Source: Saururus chinensis (lineage: Eukaryota; Streptophyta; Magnoliopsida; Piperales; Saururaceae). From it: DNA of 64,000 nt. Below are positions 22,018-34,119 of the stretch, piece after piece (within the stretch, counting starts at the first letter, position 1; every line of letters begins with the position of its first letter). The stretch covers positions 35,338,014 through 35,402,013 of the forward strand of contig CP141144.1 in assembly GCA_035235625.1 (NCBI GenBank). Direction: 5' to 3'. The notes below the pieces were generated by a model, which worked only from the letters and a program-made list of their open reading frames with translations, had not been told where the DNA came from and searched no databases. The position numbers and the translations under genes were made by a program.

Positions 22018-24994
22018 GTAGTAGTTTTCACTAAGCACATCCATCTCAAAATCATAACTCACCACCAAACATATCCATACATATTCATGCAGTCTTTGCC
22101 ATCCACCTTACGGCCAAAGTGTCTTACTCAGACATCATCAAACTAAGTTGCTCAGAGTTAACCCCAATTATCACCCTCTTACTTATACCTCACTTATTAT
22201 GCTTAATTTTCATGTCATAATTTATATGTTATGCTTGTACAATTATGCAACACTTACTGTCGGACATCCCCAACATACGCTCTGATCCAAACCAATCCAC
22301 TCTAATCCTCACCCTTTAAACTTACATACTCCATCTTCCATGATATGGTTACACATTGACATCTAAATCCATACCAAATCCTCTGTCACCTCTTACCATC
22401 CATCACTCATACTTCTTCCCCCACACATATACACATATCCATCACATGGGCGTATAGCCATCATACATATGTATGTCCATCACACATATTTATAACATAC
22501 ACATACTTCCATACATAGTTTACCAACATACTCGCTAGCCATCACTAGAACATACATATTCTACCTATGTAGCTTACCAAGATTCTCACTAGCTATGACT
22601 AGCTCATGCATATTCCACATACGTAGGCTGCCAACATACTCGCTAGCCATCACTAGCATAGATATATTCCACATACATAGCTTACCAATATACTCGCTAG
22701 CCATCATTAGCACACACATATTCCTCATACATAAACTATACCTACAACTCTGATGCATGTCATATGAATTTCAACATGGCATAATTTATCCTCTTACATC
22801 TTGCAAATGGATCATGATTTAACATTCAATCTTCAAATCTCAATCATCCTAGCATGGTTCTACACATTCAAAGCATACTATAATGAAATTACGAGTTCAA
22901 AGCTCCCTTACCTCATAATCCATGATGTTTGATTGTGAGCAAATAATGGTGACAACGTCGAAGGTAGAGTTGGCAGCCAAAAGCATTTCCAAGTTGAGAG
23001 GTTGTTCTTCTGAGGGTTTAGGAAGTGCCAGAAGTACTCATGGGCAAACAAGGTGACACAAATCAATGTGTCAAAGTCCGCGATTCATTGAGGCACACTA
23101 AGGGAGGCTGGGAGAAAGGTCATGCCAATGAGTGGCAGGTGCGATCGAAAGTCAAGGTGTGCTAATTGACTGTTGGCTGGAGGTTGAGAAGTACTCAGCC
23201 GGCCATAAGACATCAAAATCTGTTGTGGACAATACCTAATGCTATTGATTTGGCATCTACAAGGGCCTACATAATGGTGGAGGGCATGGGGTGACACTCA
23301 AGGACAAAGGACAGGTGTTGGTGGGATCTAGTGGTCAACTCAAATGGTGACGGAGCTATCTGATGGTCAGACAATGTGAATATGATGCCTAAACCCTAAA
23401 CCGCACAAACAACTACATGCACATGCAGCCACTTGGACACGCGGAAAAGAGGGCCACTTGAGGGGAAGAGGGTCGGGATGTGGCAGCTCAAAGCCCACAA
23501 AAGGGCAACAAAGCTAGGGCCAAGATGTGGTTGCTGACCAAAGCAGTGACATCGCTGATTGCCACTCACAACCAAAACAATTGGTGTGGGAGGCTATGCA
23601 TCTCGCACATAAAAGGGCGAAGGGTAGTCTCAAGGTTGAGCAAAGGTGGAGCAAAGGCCATAGGCTGACGTTGTACCAAGGTTTATGCAGGTAACCTCCT
23701 ATATCACTGGGTCGAGTCAATCCAAACAATATATGATCGGACGCCGTTCAATGGCTAATGATGGAAAATGGGTAAAATAGAGGTCAATCTTGTAAATGGC
23801 CTCTCGTTGTCACAAGGGTACATATGAGCATGTAGTGGTTCCACACTGTCACTAGTCAGTAGTGAGGCTGATGGAGGCAAACTAGTGACTAATCGGGAGC
23901 AAGTGAAAAAAACGAGCAAACAAAATAAAAAGGGTCATTTTTATTGTACTATGCAGAATAAGGCGGAGGAAAGGAGCAGGCAAGGTGGACGATCATGGCT
24001 GGGGGAAGCAATCACCCACCGTCTCTAGGACGAAGAGGAGCCGAACAAAGGTTTTGTCGGCCACTTCCAGCGCTCGACTAATGGCGGCGGTCGCAATGTC
24101 AAAACTCAACTGAAACAAAAAAAATAGGGGAAGGGGCAGAAGGGTCTTGCTGGAGGAGAGGTGGGCAATGGAGCCAGATTTGGGCCAAGTGTAGTGGCTC
24201 CCCACCGTCGCCAAACTTTGGCAAACTGGAAGGGGTTTGCCCAGCCACAGCCCGCCACTGGCGGCAACTAATGCACAAACCAAAGGTGCAAAAAATTGGG
24301 GCAGAGGGAGAAACATAGTGCAGTAGCAATTGAGAGGGTCACGGAGGGAAGGTGGCAGCCTTGCCCGACTCCTCCAAGACCGTGATGGCCAGGCGGAGCT
24401 GTCTTCGGACAAAGGCTGCAACTTCCAGCACAGGTAGTCCCAAATAGGCAAGGACCCAAAACAGGGGACTGGAAGGGAAGGAAGCGGGGAAGCCAATGCA
24501 TGTGGAACCGGGATAGGTGGGGTTGGCCCTTGCCATCGCAATGTTGGGCTGAACTGTCGAGCCACTATCAGCTACCATCGACAATGCCAAAATTCAAAAT
24601 AGAGGGAGGGAAACCAGGAAAAAGGGGCGGAATGTTTCTAGGGGCTAGGGCGATGGCTCAGTGTCCTATTGGTAGGCAGCGGTCACCAGAGAGGAGACAA
24701 TAGAAGGGGGCGGTTTTTCTCTAGTCCGAATGTTTTTGGATGGGCCTCATTCGAGCCCATTATGATCTTGTCTTTTTCTTTTCTTCCCTCTCTCTCACTT
24801 ATCCTATTCTTTCATTTTTGCTTTCTTTTTCGATCCAGAAGCGCGCTTTGAGGCCGGCAGCATGCAACTGAACCCCACACCCAACTATACGGGTACAAAT
24901 ACTAAGGCCTAATATGCTGAAGCATCACATTTCCAAAAAAATGATCAAAAATAGCAAGAAAATAAAAAAACATTGAAAAATTAGCGATATTACA
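22018..24994 (-). repeat. Long chromovirus LTR, copy B (minus strand, truncated)
   Basis: This copy matches copy A (for example 22870-23470 against 3650-4220) and the intact solo LTR in reverse. The constant tract gagttcaaagctcccttacc at 22891 is the reverse of 42230-42260. It ends at 24994 with gcgatattaca, the reverse of TGTAATATCGC, the 5' LTR terminus. The 3' part of the LTR, matching about 43150-45156, is missing: the copy stops at 22018 against the neighbouring LTR. The G+C rich 23990-24700 part is the decayed equivalent of the CpG core; the 190-codon minus-strand frame there is not conserved as a protein. Confidence 0.75.
22490..22740. repeat. Degenerate tandem repeat in LTR copy B
   Basis: Four units of roughly 56-60 bp share actcgctagccatcactagc, catacatattcc and acatagcttaccaa. 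The same motif in reverse (gctagtgatggctagc) is repeated in the intact LTR at 42430-42700, and less clearly at 3440-3560 in copy A. Confidence 0.75.
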
Positions 24995-25300
24995 TCCGCT
25001 AGGTTGATTGGATGGATATTAAATTCTGAAGTGGTTGCTAATGATTTTTATTTGAAATTTTCTTTTAATTCATGGTCTCAATTATGTTTTTTATGCTAGC
25101 ATGTGTAAATTCTTCTTAAACATCCTTATTTTTATTCCTAGAGTTGTATCCTTTGTCTTAGGGTTTGATCTTATAATATATGCCTGATTTACATGTTTTT
25201 CTTCTTAGAATTACCTGTGAAACTTTTTGGTTTGTGTGTCCCAAGTTGAGCTTTTGCTTGCTCTAAGAGTAATCTTTGCCTTGTCCGTTTGTTTGAATTT
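24995..25300. other. A+T rich spacer, nothing recognised
   Basis: No open frame, LTR terminus or repeat could be identified. By position it is leader sequence before the copia gag remnant that follows. Confidence 0.3.
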
Positions 25301-26150
25301 TTTTGCTTGCGGTTAGTTGATTCTTCATGTCTAACTATTCTTCTAGTGATGATGAGGAATTAGAATCTAAAACCTCTTAGAAATTCTTGGAATGCGATAA
25401 AAGAGCAAGACACTTGAGAAAATTGTCAAATTTGATGAGGATATATTTGGCTCAATTACTAAAAAGAAATTCAAATTCATCAAAGATAAGTAATCACTAG
25501 AAAAAGAGGTTAAAATGTTGAGGAATGAACTTGAGAAAGAAATTAAATAATATTGGTCTTTAAAGAATGAACTTGTTTTTACTATTGAAGAAGTTAAATG
25601 CCTTCAAATATAAAAAGATAATATTCTAGATAAAATAAAATTATTAGAGAATGAGATTCTTGAGAAAGTAAAGACAAATAAGTCATGATTGAAGAGGATT
25701 AAAGATTTAGGGAGTAAATTGATAATTGCTGAAGAAAAAATGAAGTCTTCCACTTAGGGGAAAGAAGAATAGGACAAGATATTGCACCCGTGAAAGGATG
25801 GTAGTGTTAAAAGATAACTAATTCCACAAAGTTTAATGGTCTCACTAAGTTTATCAAAGCTAAAGAAGTCATGCACCCTAGGAAAGATGATCACACGATA
25901 AAACCTATGTATCTATCCTCTTAGAGATCAAAGTCCAAAGTCTAACCATAGGAGAGGAGATCACAAGGTTGATAATCATGAGTCTTCCTTAATTAGACAA
26001 ATTTAAGGTATGAAGTACAACCGAAAATACTTTTTAGTAAACAAGTCATGAACAAATCCAACACTAAGGAAAAGTGGGTGTCTTCTTACATAAATAGATT
26101 GCCTAATAAGTCAACAAGTACCTACATGAATTCTCAAGATAATTAACCTA
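25301..26150 (+). pseudogene. Ty1/copia gag C-terminal remnant (coiled-coil region)
   Basis: The plus strand encodes lysine- and glutamate-rich coiled-coil segments broken by stops: KEVKMLRNELEKEIK near 25505, ELVFTIEEVKCLQI near 25570, KIKLLENEILEKVKTNKS near 25640. A typical linker EKWVSSYINRLPNK follows near 26070, resembling the segment that leads into copia protease. Heptad-like spacing of L and E/K is visible. This arrangement is seen in gag C-termini of several plant copia lineages. Zinc-knuckle cysteines are not found. It may be the upstream part of the element whose protease and integrase lie at 28600-29383, with 2.4 kb of other sequence between. Confidence 0.5.
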
Positions 26151-27540
26151 GAATCAAGAAAGAGATGCTCTAAGGGAAGTGAAGATCGATTCGATTTTTC
26201 TTTTTCTTAATGTTACAATTCTCGAGTTTTTAAAATATCCACACATCATATTGAGATTGAAGACAATTTTATAAATGAAGATAAAAAAAGAACTCTTAGA
26301 GATGAGTTGACTTAGGCAATTAAATTCGAGTGGAGTCTTAGTGATCAAATTATAGGATCTAAAGCTAGATTTCTATTTAGAACTCCCAAGAAAAAAATTT
26401 CATGTATTAGGCTTCAATGATTGTAAGTTGTATTTACTTCAAATTTTTATTCAGTGGAATTGTCCTTAAAAAGATAATAGGGAAGGGCTACCTATTTAGG
26501 TTGGCCTAGGCAAGTGTTAAGCTCCCATTCGCTTGACATCAAGAAAATGAAAGAAAAAGAAGGAAATAAGGAAAAATTAAAGAAAGATAAAGGCATGAGC
26601 ATATCTTTATTAAGTTTTTATATTTTTTCTCTTTAGAAAATAATGTCTACAAATTATAGTTAAAGTGAGTCGAAAACGGGAGCTGTATCTTTACTAGATT
26701 TTGAAAAAAAAATCTCTTTTAAATAAGAAGGCTCTTGAGAGATTTGAGAATGAAATAGACAAGAGTTAGACTATTCTTCTAAAATAAATAAAAGAAAGTT
26801 AAAATATTAAAAAGAAGAAATGAAGATTGAGAATCATAAACAAATAGAGTGGACTATTCTAAGGCAAGGTATAAATGACCATAATTTACATATGCACTTT
26901 GATAAAAGGGTTGAATTGATAAAATTTAACAAGAGTGTTCATCATGTTTTTTTATTTTGTTAAGTCATTGATTTTCAGTCAAATATTATGTTGTTTTCTT
27001 TGTTGATATTTGAACTACGTTGTTAGATGAGATTAGATTTGCATTGCCTTCTAGTTTCATGAATTTCTATTGGTAAACCTTGAGTTCTATTCATTTCAAT
27101 GTTTTGATTTCATTTGGAACTTTATTAAGCGAAATAATTTTGAAAGATGATGTAAATTTTGATTACTTCTAAGAATGTCATTTGCAAACCTTGATTTTAA
27201 ATAACATTTATGAATTTGAGATAAGTTTATGATTGTTCCTATCAATGACACTTTGTTGATTTCACAATTTTAGGTGTTTTAATTCTTTTAACAAATTCTA
27301 GTTGTATGAATATAATTGTTTTTATGTTTTGTATTGGCTTATTTTAGTGATTAAAAGAATATCATTGTATATTTTGAGTTAGTTTAAGTTTGAAGATTGA
27401 ATTCTAAAAATTGAGTGAAAGGAAAACTCAAATTTATCTTTTTAATACGTTAAAATATGCACACACCTCACATTCACATATTTTAGGGTAAAAGAGACCT
27501 TAAGTGAAATAATTGTAAGGATTGGAGGTTTTTTATTTTT
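26151..27540. other. A+T rich copia-associated sequence
   Basis: No reliable frame was found. The part 26640-26910 resembles 60430-60860: both contain the patch gagaatcataaacaaatagagt or a near form, then ctattctaaggcaagg or ccaatctaaggaaatg. The region is therefore a dispersed repeat, probably the 3' end of a copia element leading into the LTR-like stretch that follows. Confidence 0.4.
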
Positions 27541-28440
27541 AAAATAAAAAATCTAGTTAGAACAATTGATCACCAGATGGAACAATTGATCCTTGATGAT
27601 TTGCATCAAAATCTTTTAACACAGTAAGAGTGATCAATCGCTTATGTGAACAATCGAATCTTTCTTTGTTAAATGGAGCCGAGAGTTGAGCAATCGATCG
27701 ATTGATGAGTCGTGAAGAAAAGGAACACGGATCGGTTCATCGATTGAGCGACAAGTTACCTAAATTAAACTTTTCTAGTTTGATTTGGTTTCCTAGTTCG
27801 AGTCATTTTCTTTCTAAGACTTGGGGGTCTATATAATGGATTTGGACATGATAGAGAGAAGATCTAGAAAACCTAGAAAGCTTATGTGGAGTTGCTCTAA
27901 TAGTATTTTGAGAGAATTATTATCTAGAGTGGGAAAATCTCTACATATATAAAAAAGAATGAATAGAGGTGAAATAAGAGTACAAAAGCACATGTGAGAC
28001 ATGATGTTTGCTGAGAAGATCAAGATAATAGAAGATTCAATCCGAAAGAGAGGACGAAAGATCTACTTTGATCAAAGAGCAAAAAGAGGAAAAGATCAAG
28101 CTATGCTTGTAAACAACCAAGGAGTGGTTGATTTGGAATTGAAGAGTAGTGTGGAGAACCAGTTATTTGAAGAAAAAGAAGTATTTATCTTTCTAGTCGA
28201 TAATTTTATAATCTCAAGTTTACATAGTTCATAGTTGATCTAGACAGAGTGTATGTGGTTTTTACCTCATTGGGTTTTCTCATAAAAAATTCTTATGTGT
28301 TTATTGGCTTCTTTGGTTGCAAAATTTTCATTAGAACACATTGGAACTAGGCACATTAATTTGCACAAAATCTGTGAGTATTTTGTTTAAAAAGAGGAAG
28401 TTAAATCTTGTAACTTAAGTGCGAGCTAGAGGAACTTAAT
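27541..28440 (+). repeat. Copia LTR-like sequence (plus strand)
   Basis: The block is rich in aatcgatcgattg-type words and shares this character, and the layout around the TATATAA box, with 36980-37700 (plus) and 38480-39111 (minus). Exact ends were not found. It stands directly before the copia protease remnant. The 77-codon frame at 28001-28234 is not recognised. Confidence 0.45.
27830..27836 (+). promoter_or_regulatory. Candidate TATA box of copia LTR
   Basis: TATATAA is set in ggtcTATATAAtggat. The equivalent sites in the other two copia LTRs are 37299-37305 and, on the minus strand, 38842-38848. Confidence 0.45.
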
Positions 28441-28559
28441 TTTTCTCGATTTGTCTATGCGACACACAGTTCACAAACCAAGTGATAGCTGAGGTTATAT
28501 GAGTTATTCTCATATTTTTCTTTTGTGATGAAGGCTTGATTGTGCTTTTGGTTGTCATG

Positions 28560-29383
28560 GACAATTTGGGTAAAAATAAAGAGGATGTAAAATGCCATGT
28601 AGTGCACACAACAATGAAAACTGAACATTCTAATATGTAGTACCTAGATAGTGGATGTTCAAAGCACATGACTAATAGAAAAACTAGGTTTACTAATTTG
28701 GTAGAGAAGTATAAGGGAAAAGTTACCTTTTGAGATGGAAGAACCATAAAAATAGATGAGATAGGAACTTTAAAAGTTTCTAGATTACCTTACTTTGATA
28801 TGTATTATATGATAGTGGTTTGAAAAGCTAATATTTTAAATATTAGTTAAATTTGTTATTCTAGTTTTATTGTAAAATTTATAAAGAAAGCGTGCTATAT
28901 CATTGACAAATCTGCAATGACTTGTGTGAAAGGTTTAAGAGCTACTAATAATTGTTATTTGCTTGTTCCTAATTAATTTATAAATTTGTCCTTACTTAAT
29001 AACACTTTTTTGTGACATCAAAAGTTAGGACATTTAGAGAATTGACAAAAATAACAAGAAATGAATCATTTTAGGTGCTCCTATTTTGAACACTCCAAAA
29101 CACTTTGTATGTAGTAGTTTTCAATACAATTTAAACATGAGAGAAGTGAGAGACCATTAGAATTGATACACATGGAGCTTGTGGGACTAATGCAAACAGT
29201 TAGTTTGGGTGGTAAAAAGTACATCTCAGTGATAGTGGATGACTTAGCATGATTCACTTGGGTTGATTTTCTGAGAGGCAAATTAGAAGCTTTAAAATAA
29301 TTTCCCTTACTATGTCGAACACAGGTGGCCTAAACATTCAAACCATTAGAAGTGACAGAGGTGGTGATTTTACTAACTTTAGG
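28560..29383 (+). pseudogene. Ty1/copia protease and integrase remnant
   Basis: The protease box reads YLDSGCSKHMTNRKTRF near 28640, with the preceding tryptophan codon turned into TAG. The GAG-pre-integrase motif HQKLGHLEN is at about 29018-29045, again with a W-to-stop just before. The integrase core reads RPLELIHMELVGLMQT, GGKKYISVIVDDLA, stop, FTWVDFL near 29150-29275. It continues NIQTIRSDRGGDFTNF at 29328-29378. The first catalytic aspartate (HIDLVGP in relatives) is glutamate here. The second, in RSDRGG, is present. Sequence then leaves copia at about 29384, before the third catalytic residue, RT and RNase H. Confidence 0.8.
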
Positions 29384-30224
29384 TAGGGTACAGACAAAAC
29401 CTCCCCTTACCCAGAGACTCTTTTCTTTTTTCGTGCCCATAAGTTGAAGACAGAACCTCCCTTACCCGGGGACATTTCTTACACTACGTAGCCATTTGGT
29501 GGAGGTCGGAGCCTCTTCTACTCTTGGCCACTTCTCTCAATCTACCCAAGGATGGAACCTCCTCTTTCTCCGGGCCACTTCTCTCTCTTCAGGGCATGAG
29601 GGTGGTAGACAAAGCCTCCTCTTGTTCTGGGTTGGTCCCCCTTTTAGGGATGCCAACTCAAGGAATAGACCATGCCATTGCATAAATCACCCTCGAATTA
29701 GCTAGGACCGCCTTTTGAACGAACAAAAAGAAACCCTTATGGTGGAAAACCCAAGGGCATACAAAAAGGAAGAAGGCACGTGCGCACAAAATGTCGCACA
29801 CCTGTGCAGCGAGTGACGTGCTGGCCACGTTCATGATGCATGTGATTGCACCATGCGTAACACAGGCCCTGGCCCCACTGCGCAGGAGTTGGCCAGAGTA
29901 ACGAGGGGCCGTCCTATAGACTATCGGCCCGCCACAAGGCCGACTAAGCGCAAACATGATGGCCCGCAATATTGATAGCCCGCGGGCCCACCATGACACA
30001 TGGCATGACACCGTGCTTTGGGCGGCACAGCTTATGTCAGACGCTAATGCCAGCTAATCCATCCTTTTGTCAATTTAATATATTTCTCATATTATTTTAT
30101 TGAAATAATATCTAAACTTCAAAATGCGATAACTTCCTACCCGGATTCAGAATCACATGTTCTTTGCATCGATGGACTCACATTGATGAGCCCTTCAAAA
30201 CTAGACAACATAAGGGTTGGTTAT
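29384..30224. other. Unassigned insert with degenerate repeats
   Basis: Copia homology stops abruptly here. From 29396 to 29640 five related units carry acctcc-rich cores: agacaaaacctccccttacc, agacagaacctcccttaccc, ggtcggagcctcttctactc, ggatggaacctcctctttct and agacaaagcctcctcttgtt. They are spaced 46-60 bases apart. From 29700 to 30060 the sequence is G+C richer and non-coding as far as I can tell. The phrase ataacttcctacccggattc near 30128 resembles text common in plant gypsy LTRs. The minus-strand frame 29658-30011 has no recognisable domain. Confidence 0.4.
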
Positions 30225-33200
30225 TGTAAGGACTCTCATCTTGAACTAGATTTTTTTATTGTTATTTATCGGTTATCGTGTGCTTTAAGCGTTTTCTTAT
30301 GAAATTCGGTAGTTTTCAAAAATAAATGGGGTTTCTAAAGGTTTCAATAAAAAATTACTTCACCTTTATGAGTTTTAAAGGATTTTGGATCAAATCCGAA
30401 TTTTTAGAATGTTTTTGGTTTTAAATTTTTTTTTCAAACATTAGGGTTAGGCGGGACCCCCCTGTGGGCCCCATCAACGAAATTCAGGTTGTTGTCCAAA
30501 ATTCCCGAGACATCAATAGAAGACACTATAAAATTTTTGAGAATTTTTATGGACCTAATTTTGGGTTAACTTGCCAAATTTTCTAATTCTAGTTAAAAAT
30601 TCTTTACACACCCCAAGTTTTAGTTAGGTTTAAAAGGAATTGGACGAGGCATTTCCAAATTGGGAATAAGCTGTCAAGGGTTTTTAGAGCCTAATCCCCA
30701 CTTAGGCTCATAGTGGAATTAATTAGAGGTATGGTTTTCCCTAATTCATTCTTAATAATTAGGGTTTTTCTTTATCCTCTATTAAATCTACTTCTCTCAA
30801 TTGATTCAATCAATTTTTGAAGCATTTAATCATTATTTTAGCCCTCTTTTCCAAACCCTAATTTTAAAATTTTAGTTTTTATGCTTCAAAAGCTCTAGAT
30901 CTAGTGTTTACTTTTTGATTTTCAAAGCTAAATTGAGTTTAGATATGTATTAACATAAAATCGTATTTTTGGAAGGTGTTGGAGGTGATTGAAGGTTCAA
31001 TCTGACCGAAATCATCAAGGAAATGTAATGGGTCTTTCAAATCTCAGCTTTGTGGTGGTAAAAATCTTGATTTTATGATTTTATTTAAATGGGTTTTGCC
31101 TGATTAGAGCTCTAATGGTAGGTTTAATAAATGTTAGCTTGTTGCTTCAATTTCTTAGGGTTTTATTTCAAATTGGGTTAAATTAGTGTTCTGGAAGGTT
31201 TTAAGGTGCTTTCATAGAGTCTCAGTTTTAATTTTTGAAATGGATAAGAAGGTCTTGATCTGCCTTGTTGAATGGGCCTTGTGGCCGATCAATCAACTAT
31301 ATAAGAGTTTGGCTATTTTTTGAAATTTATGCTCATTTAGGTGTTTTTCCTCAAATTGATGTTTCCAATGTTTATGGAATGTGTTTTATGTTGCAATGAA
31401 GCTATTGGAAGGGTGTGAAATTGATGATGGAGGTTTATGAAGTATGCTTAAGTATTTGTTATGTAGTAGAATATGTTTGTAGTTATACATGTTAACATTG
31501 GATTATCTTGAATCTTGGAATGTTGGAATTCTTATGATTAGAGTATATTTCGAGCAGGGAAATTATAGGGCAAATGCTAAGACGTGTTATCTTATGATGG
31601 GAATGGATTGCGAGTAATGAATGCTATCTTGTTATGGCTTTATGTGTAGAATAATCATGCTTGTAGGAGTTGAGCATTTGGTCTCACATGGATGGATTTA
31701 AGCTTTATGGTAGATTTCACTTTGATTTTAGTTGGAAATCATTCTTTTGAATGTGTTTAATCATGCACATATAGCCTCATGAGTTTATGTCAAGGCATTT
31801 GTCATATGCTTAGAATATGCATGAACACACACATATGGGGAATGTACTATGAAATTGTAATTATTTATCATGAGATTATGCTGCATGAAGCAACTGATCT
31901 GAGCCCGTTCCATGTGTTGGAACTTACGTAGACTTTTGTTCACGGATGTATCATGATATCATTCATCATGTATTAGACTTCATTAATGAGGTTTTACCAT
32001 TATTTAAGCAGAATTGATCAATTGTATGGAATGATTGAGATTGCATGCCGGATGAATCAGTCGGTGAAATTAATCTGAATCTGGTTGGTCCGAAAGGACA
32101 TGTTTTTTATTTATGTTCTTGTGTGGAACATGTATACTCCTTGGGTTGAGTCTAGTTAAAGGGAATGAATTGTGTACTTGTCTTGCAGATGATATTATTT
32201 AGATTGTCATCTGGACCCTGAGAATCCACAGTGGTATGCTTTGTGCACTAGCTACCACGTATTCTAGGGTTCCCTGTGTGGGAATTTGGGCTCTTCCCCG
32301 CCGTAGGAGATGTCCTTAGGCGAACACACCTACTCTAGGTTCTCTGTGTGAGAATCGGACATCCTTGGCCAAGATCATCCAGGGCGAGCAACTTTAGGGG
32401 CTGACAACCCCGACCCTCTTCTATTTCCTATGTAGAAATCAGACCATGTCTCGCCTTTGTGGCCTTGACTATGTCCCGCCTATGTGGCAATACTTGTGTT
32501 TACTCCTTGATGGAGGCATTCACCATTCGTATTAATGCATGTGTATTATGAATGCTATGCATGATTGTGTATAATGTGTTTGACACGTTTGTCATGCAAG
32601 ATGAATGAGGATGTGATATGAATGCATAATCAAGAATTGTGTGGTTGAGACACTATTATGCAGGTTTATGTGATATGGATGCATAAAGAGAAATTGTGTG
32701 GTTGAGACACTATTATGCAGGTTTATGTGATATTAATGCATAATCAGAAATTGTGTGGTTGAGACACTATTATGGAGGTTTATGTTATATGAATGGATGA
32801 TCAGAAAGTGTGTGAATGAGACACTATTATGCAGGCTTATGTGATATAGTTGCATGATCAGAAAGGGTATAAAAGATACTTCTTATTTGATTTCTGGGAT
32901 TATCATGGTTGATTTGAGTAGATATGAACAAATACCTATTAAGATGTATGTCAGGTTAGAACTTGAATATTTATGACTTGACTTGATAGGTATGTCTTAT
33001 GCATGCTAGCTCTTATATTTATACAAGGGTTTTAGCTAGGAAATAATCAGAAAGTGGTATAGCATGTAGATTTTGGATCAAAATTGCTACATTGTCATGC
33101 CGTCGTGTTTTCTGATTATTATAGTTGTATTCAACCATTATTGAGTTTTTATACTCACCCCAGTTTCTTTTTTTTTGTTTTGGGGCTGCATAGCGTGACA

Positions 33201-33639
33201 TGCAGTTGGACAAGATCCTTTGTATGAGGAACGGTCAGGGAGAGCTTCGGATTAGGCATTGAGGCCTCTTGACTTTTCATGTTTTTCTAATTATTTTGTC
33301 ATGATGTTAGAACACCTTATGGAGTGGTTCTTGTTTCAGACTTGTAATATATTATGTCTTTAGATTTGTTTGAGACCTTGTTTTGAGCTAAGTGTGTTGG
33401 CTCTGGATTATTAGTATTTGGGTTTAAGACTTGTGGATTAATTTAGAGTTAAAGTCCTCTTTTGTTCTACTTATTTACTCTTACTCAAAGTAGTGTATAA
33501 CTTCGCTAATTAGACCGCCCGTAGGTGGGGCATAAGTTTTCCCTATTTCTTTAATCGTTTTTCAATTCTGTCGCCCTCGTGCGCTCGACTAACCCTTGGA
33601 CCAGGTTTGGCTGGGGTCGGGCAGTGACGGGGCATGACA
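30225..33639 (+). mobile_element. Solo LTR of the 50191-type gypsy family, imperfect target duplication
   Basis: It starts TGTAAGGACTCTCATCTTGA at 30225 and ends GACGGGGCATGACA at 33639 (3415 bp), matching the layout of 50191-53531. Shared landmarks are the atcggttatcgtg start tract, the gggacccc..gtgggcccc tract near 30450, the tandem array near 32600, the ttttggggctgcatagcgtg tract near 33178 and the ggaccaggtttggctggggt tract near 33598. The flanks are GTTAT (30220-30224) and ATTAT (33640-33644), a 5 bp duplication with one mismatch. No internal coding region is present. Confidence 0.85.
32590..32880. repeat. Tandem array, about 57 bp units
   Basis: About five units of gtgtggttgagacactatta, tgcaggtttatgtgatatg, aatgcataatcagaaat follow each other with point differences. 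The array corresponds in position and motif (in reverse) to 19340-19830. Confidence 0.85.
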
Positions 33640-34119
33640 ATTATTCCACACTTTTCATATGGGTCCTACCAATGTAGCATGCTTCCCGAGGTCATAGCTT
33701 TCACTCATGACCACTATTTATGATGCTCTTAGATTTGTCACAATCATTACTTTGACCTCTATTTATGTTGAGATACTATCTCTTGAAACCCTTTAACACT
33801 TATTCAAAATTATAGAATTACCCCTAACCCCTTGGGTTAGGCATAATCGAAGAAAGAGTCATTACAAATTCACTCAAATCGATGCTAGCTAGGCGACCAC
33901 TGCTCTACTCCATTTGAAATTGATGCCGACCACTATTCCTGTCATAGCTCGACCCCATTTCGTCCAAATCAACTCCGGCCACAGCTTTGCTCCCCTTCTC
34001 AAATCGACTTCGACAGCTGCTCCTATCACAACATTGCTCCATTTTTCCCAAATCGACGCAACCCACTACTATTCTCCCCTTCTCAAATCAACACAGCCAC
34101 GCAAGCTAGTTTTATAATT
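33640..34119. other. Unassigned A+T rich sequence
   Basis: No domain, LTR terminus or convincing gene was found. A loose repetition of ctcaaatcgac..c and gctcc.. words occurs at 33905-34100; it produces the 67-codon frame there, which I do not support as a gene. Confidence 0.3.

Noticed and set aside
22018-22022. Possible target duplication at the outer end of LTR 13382-22017
   Set aside because: Flanks CTTTC (13377-13381) and GTAGT (22018-22022) do not match; the left flank is the internal side of the element, so no duplication is expected.
23993-24590. 190-codon minus-strand frame and overlapping frames
   Set aside because: It lies in LTR copy B at the position of the CpG core; other copies of the LTR do not keep the frame.
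28001-28234. 77-codon plus-strand frame
   Set aside because: No recognisable domain and located in copia LTR-like DNA; kept out as unsupported.
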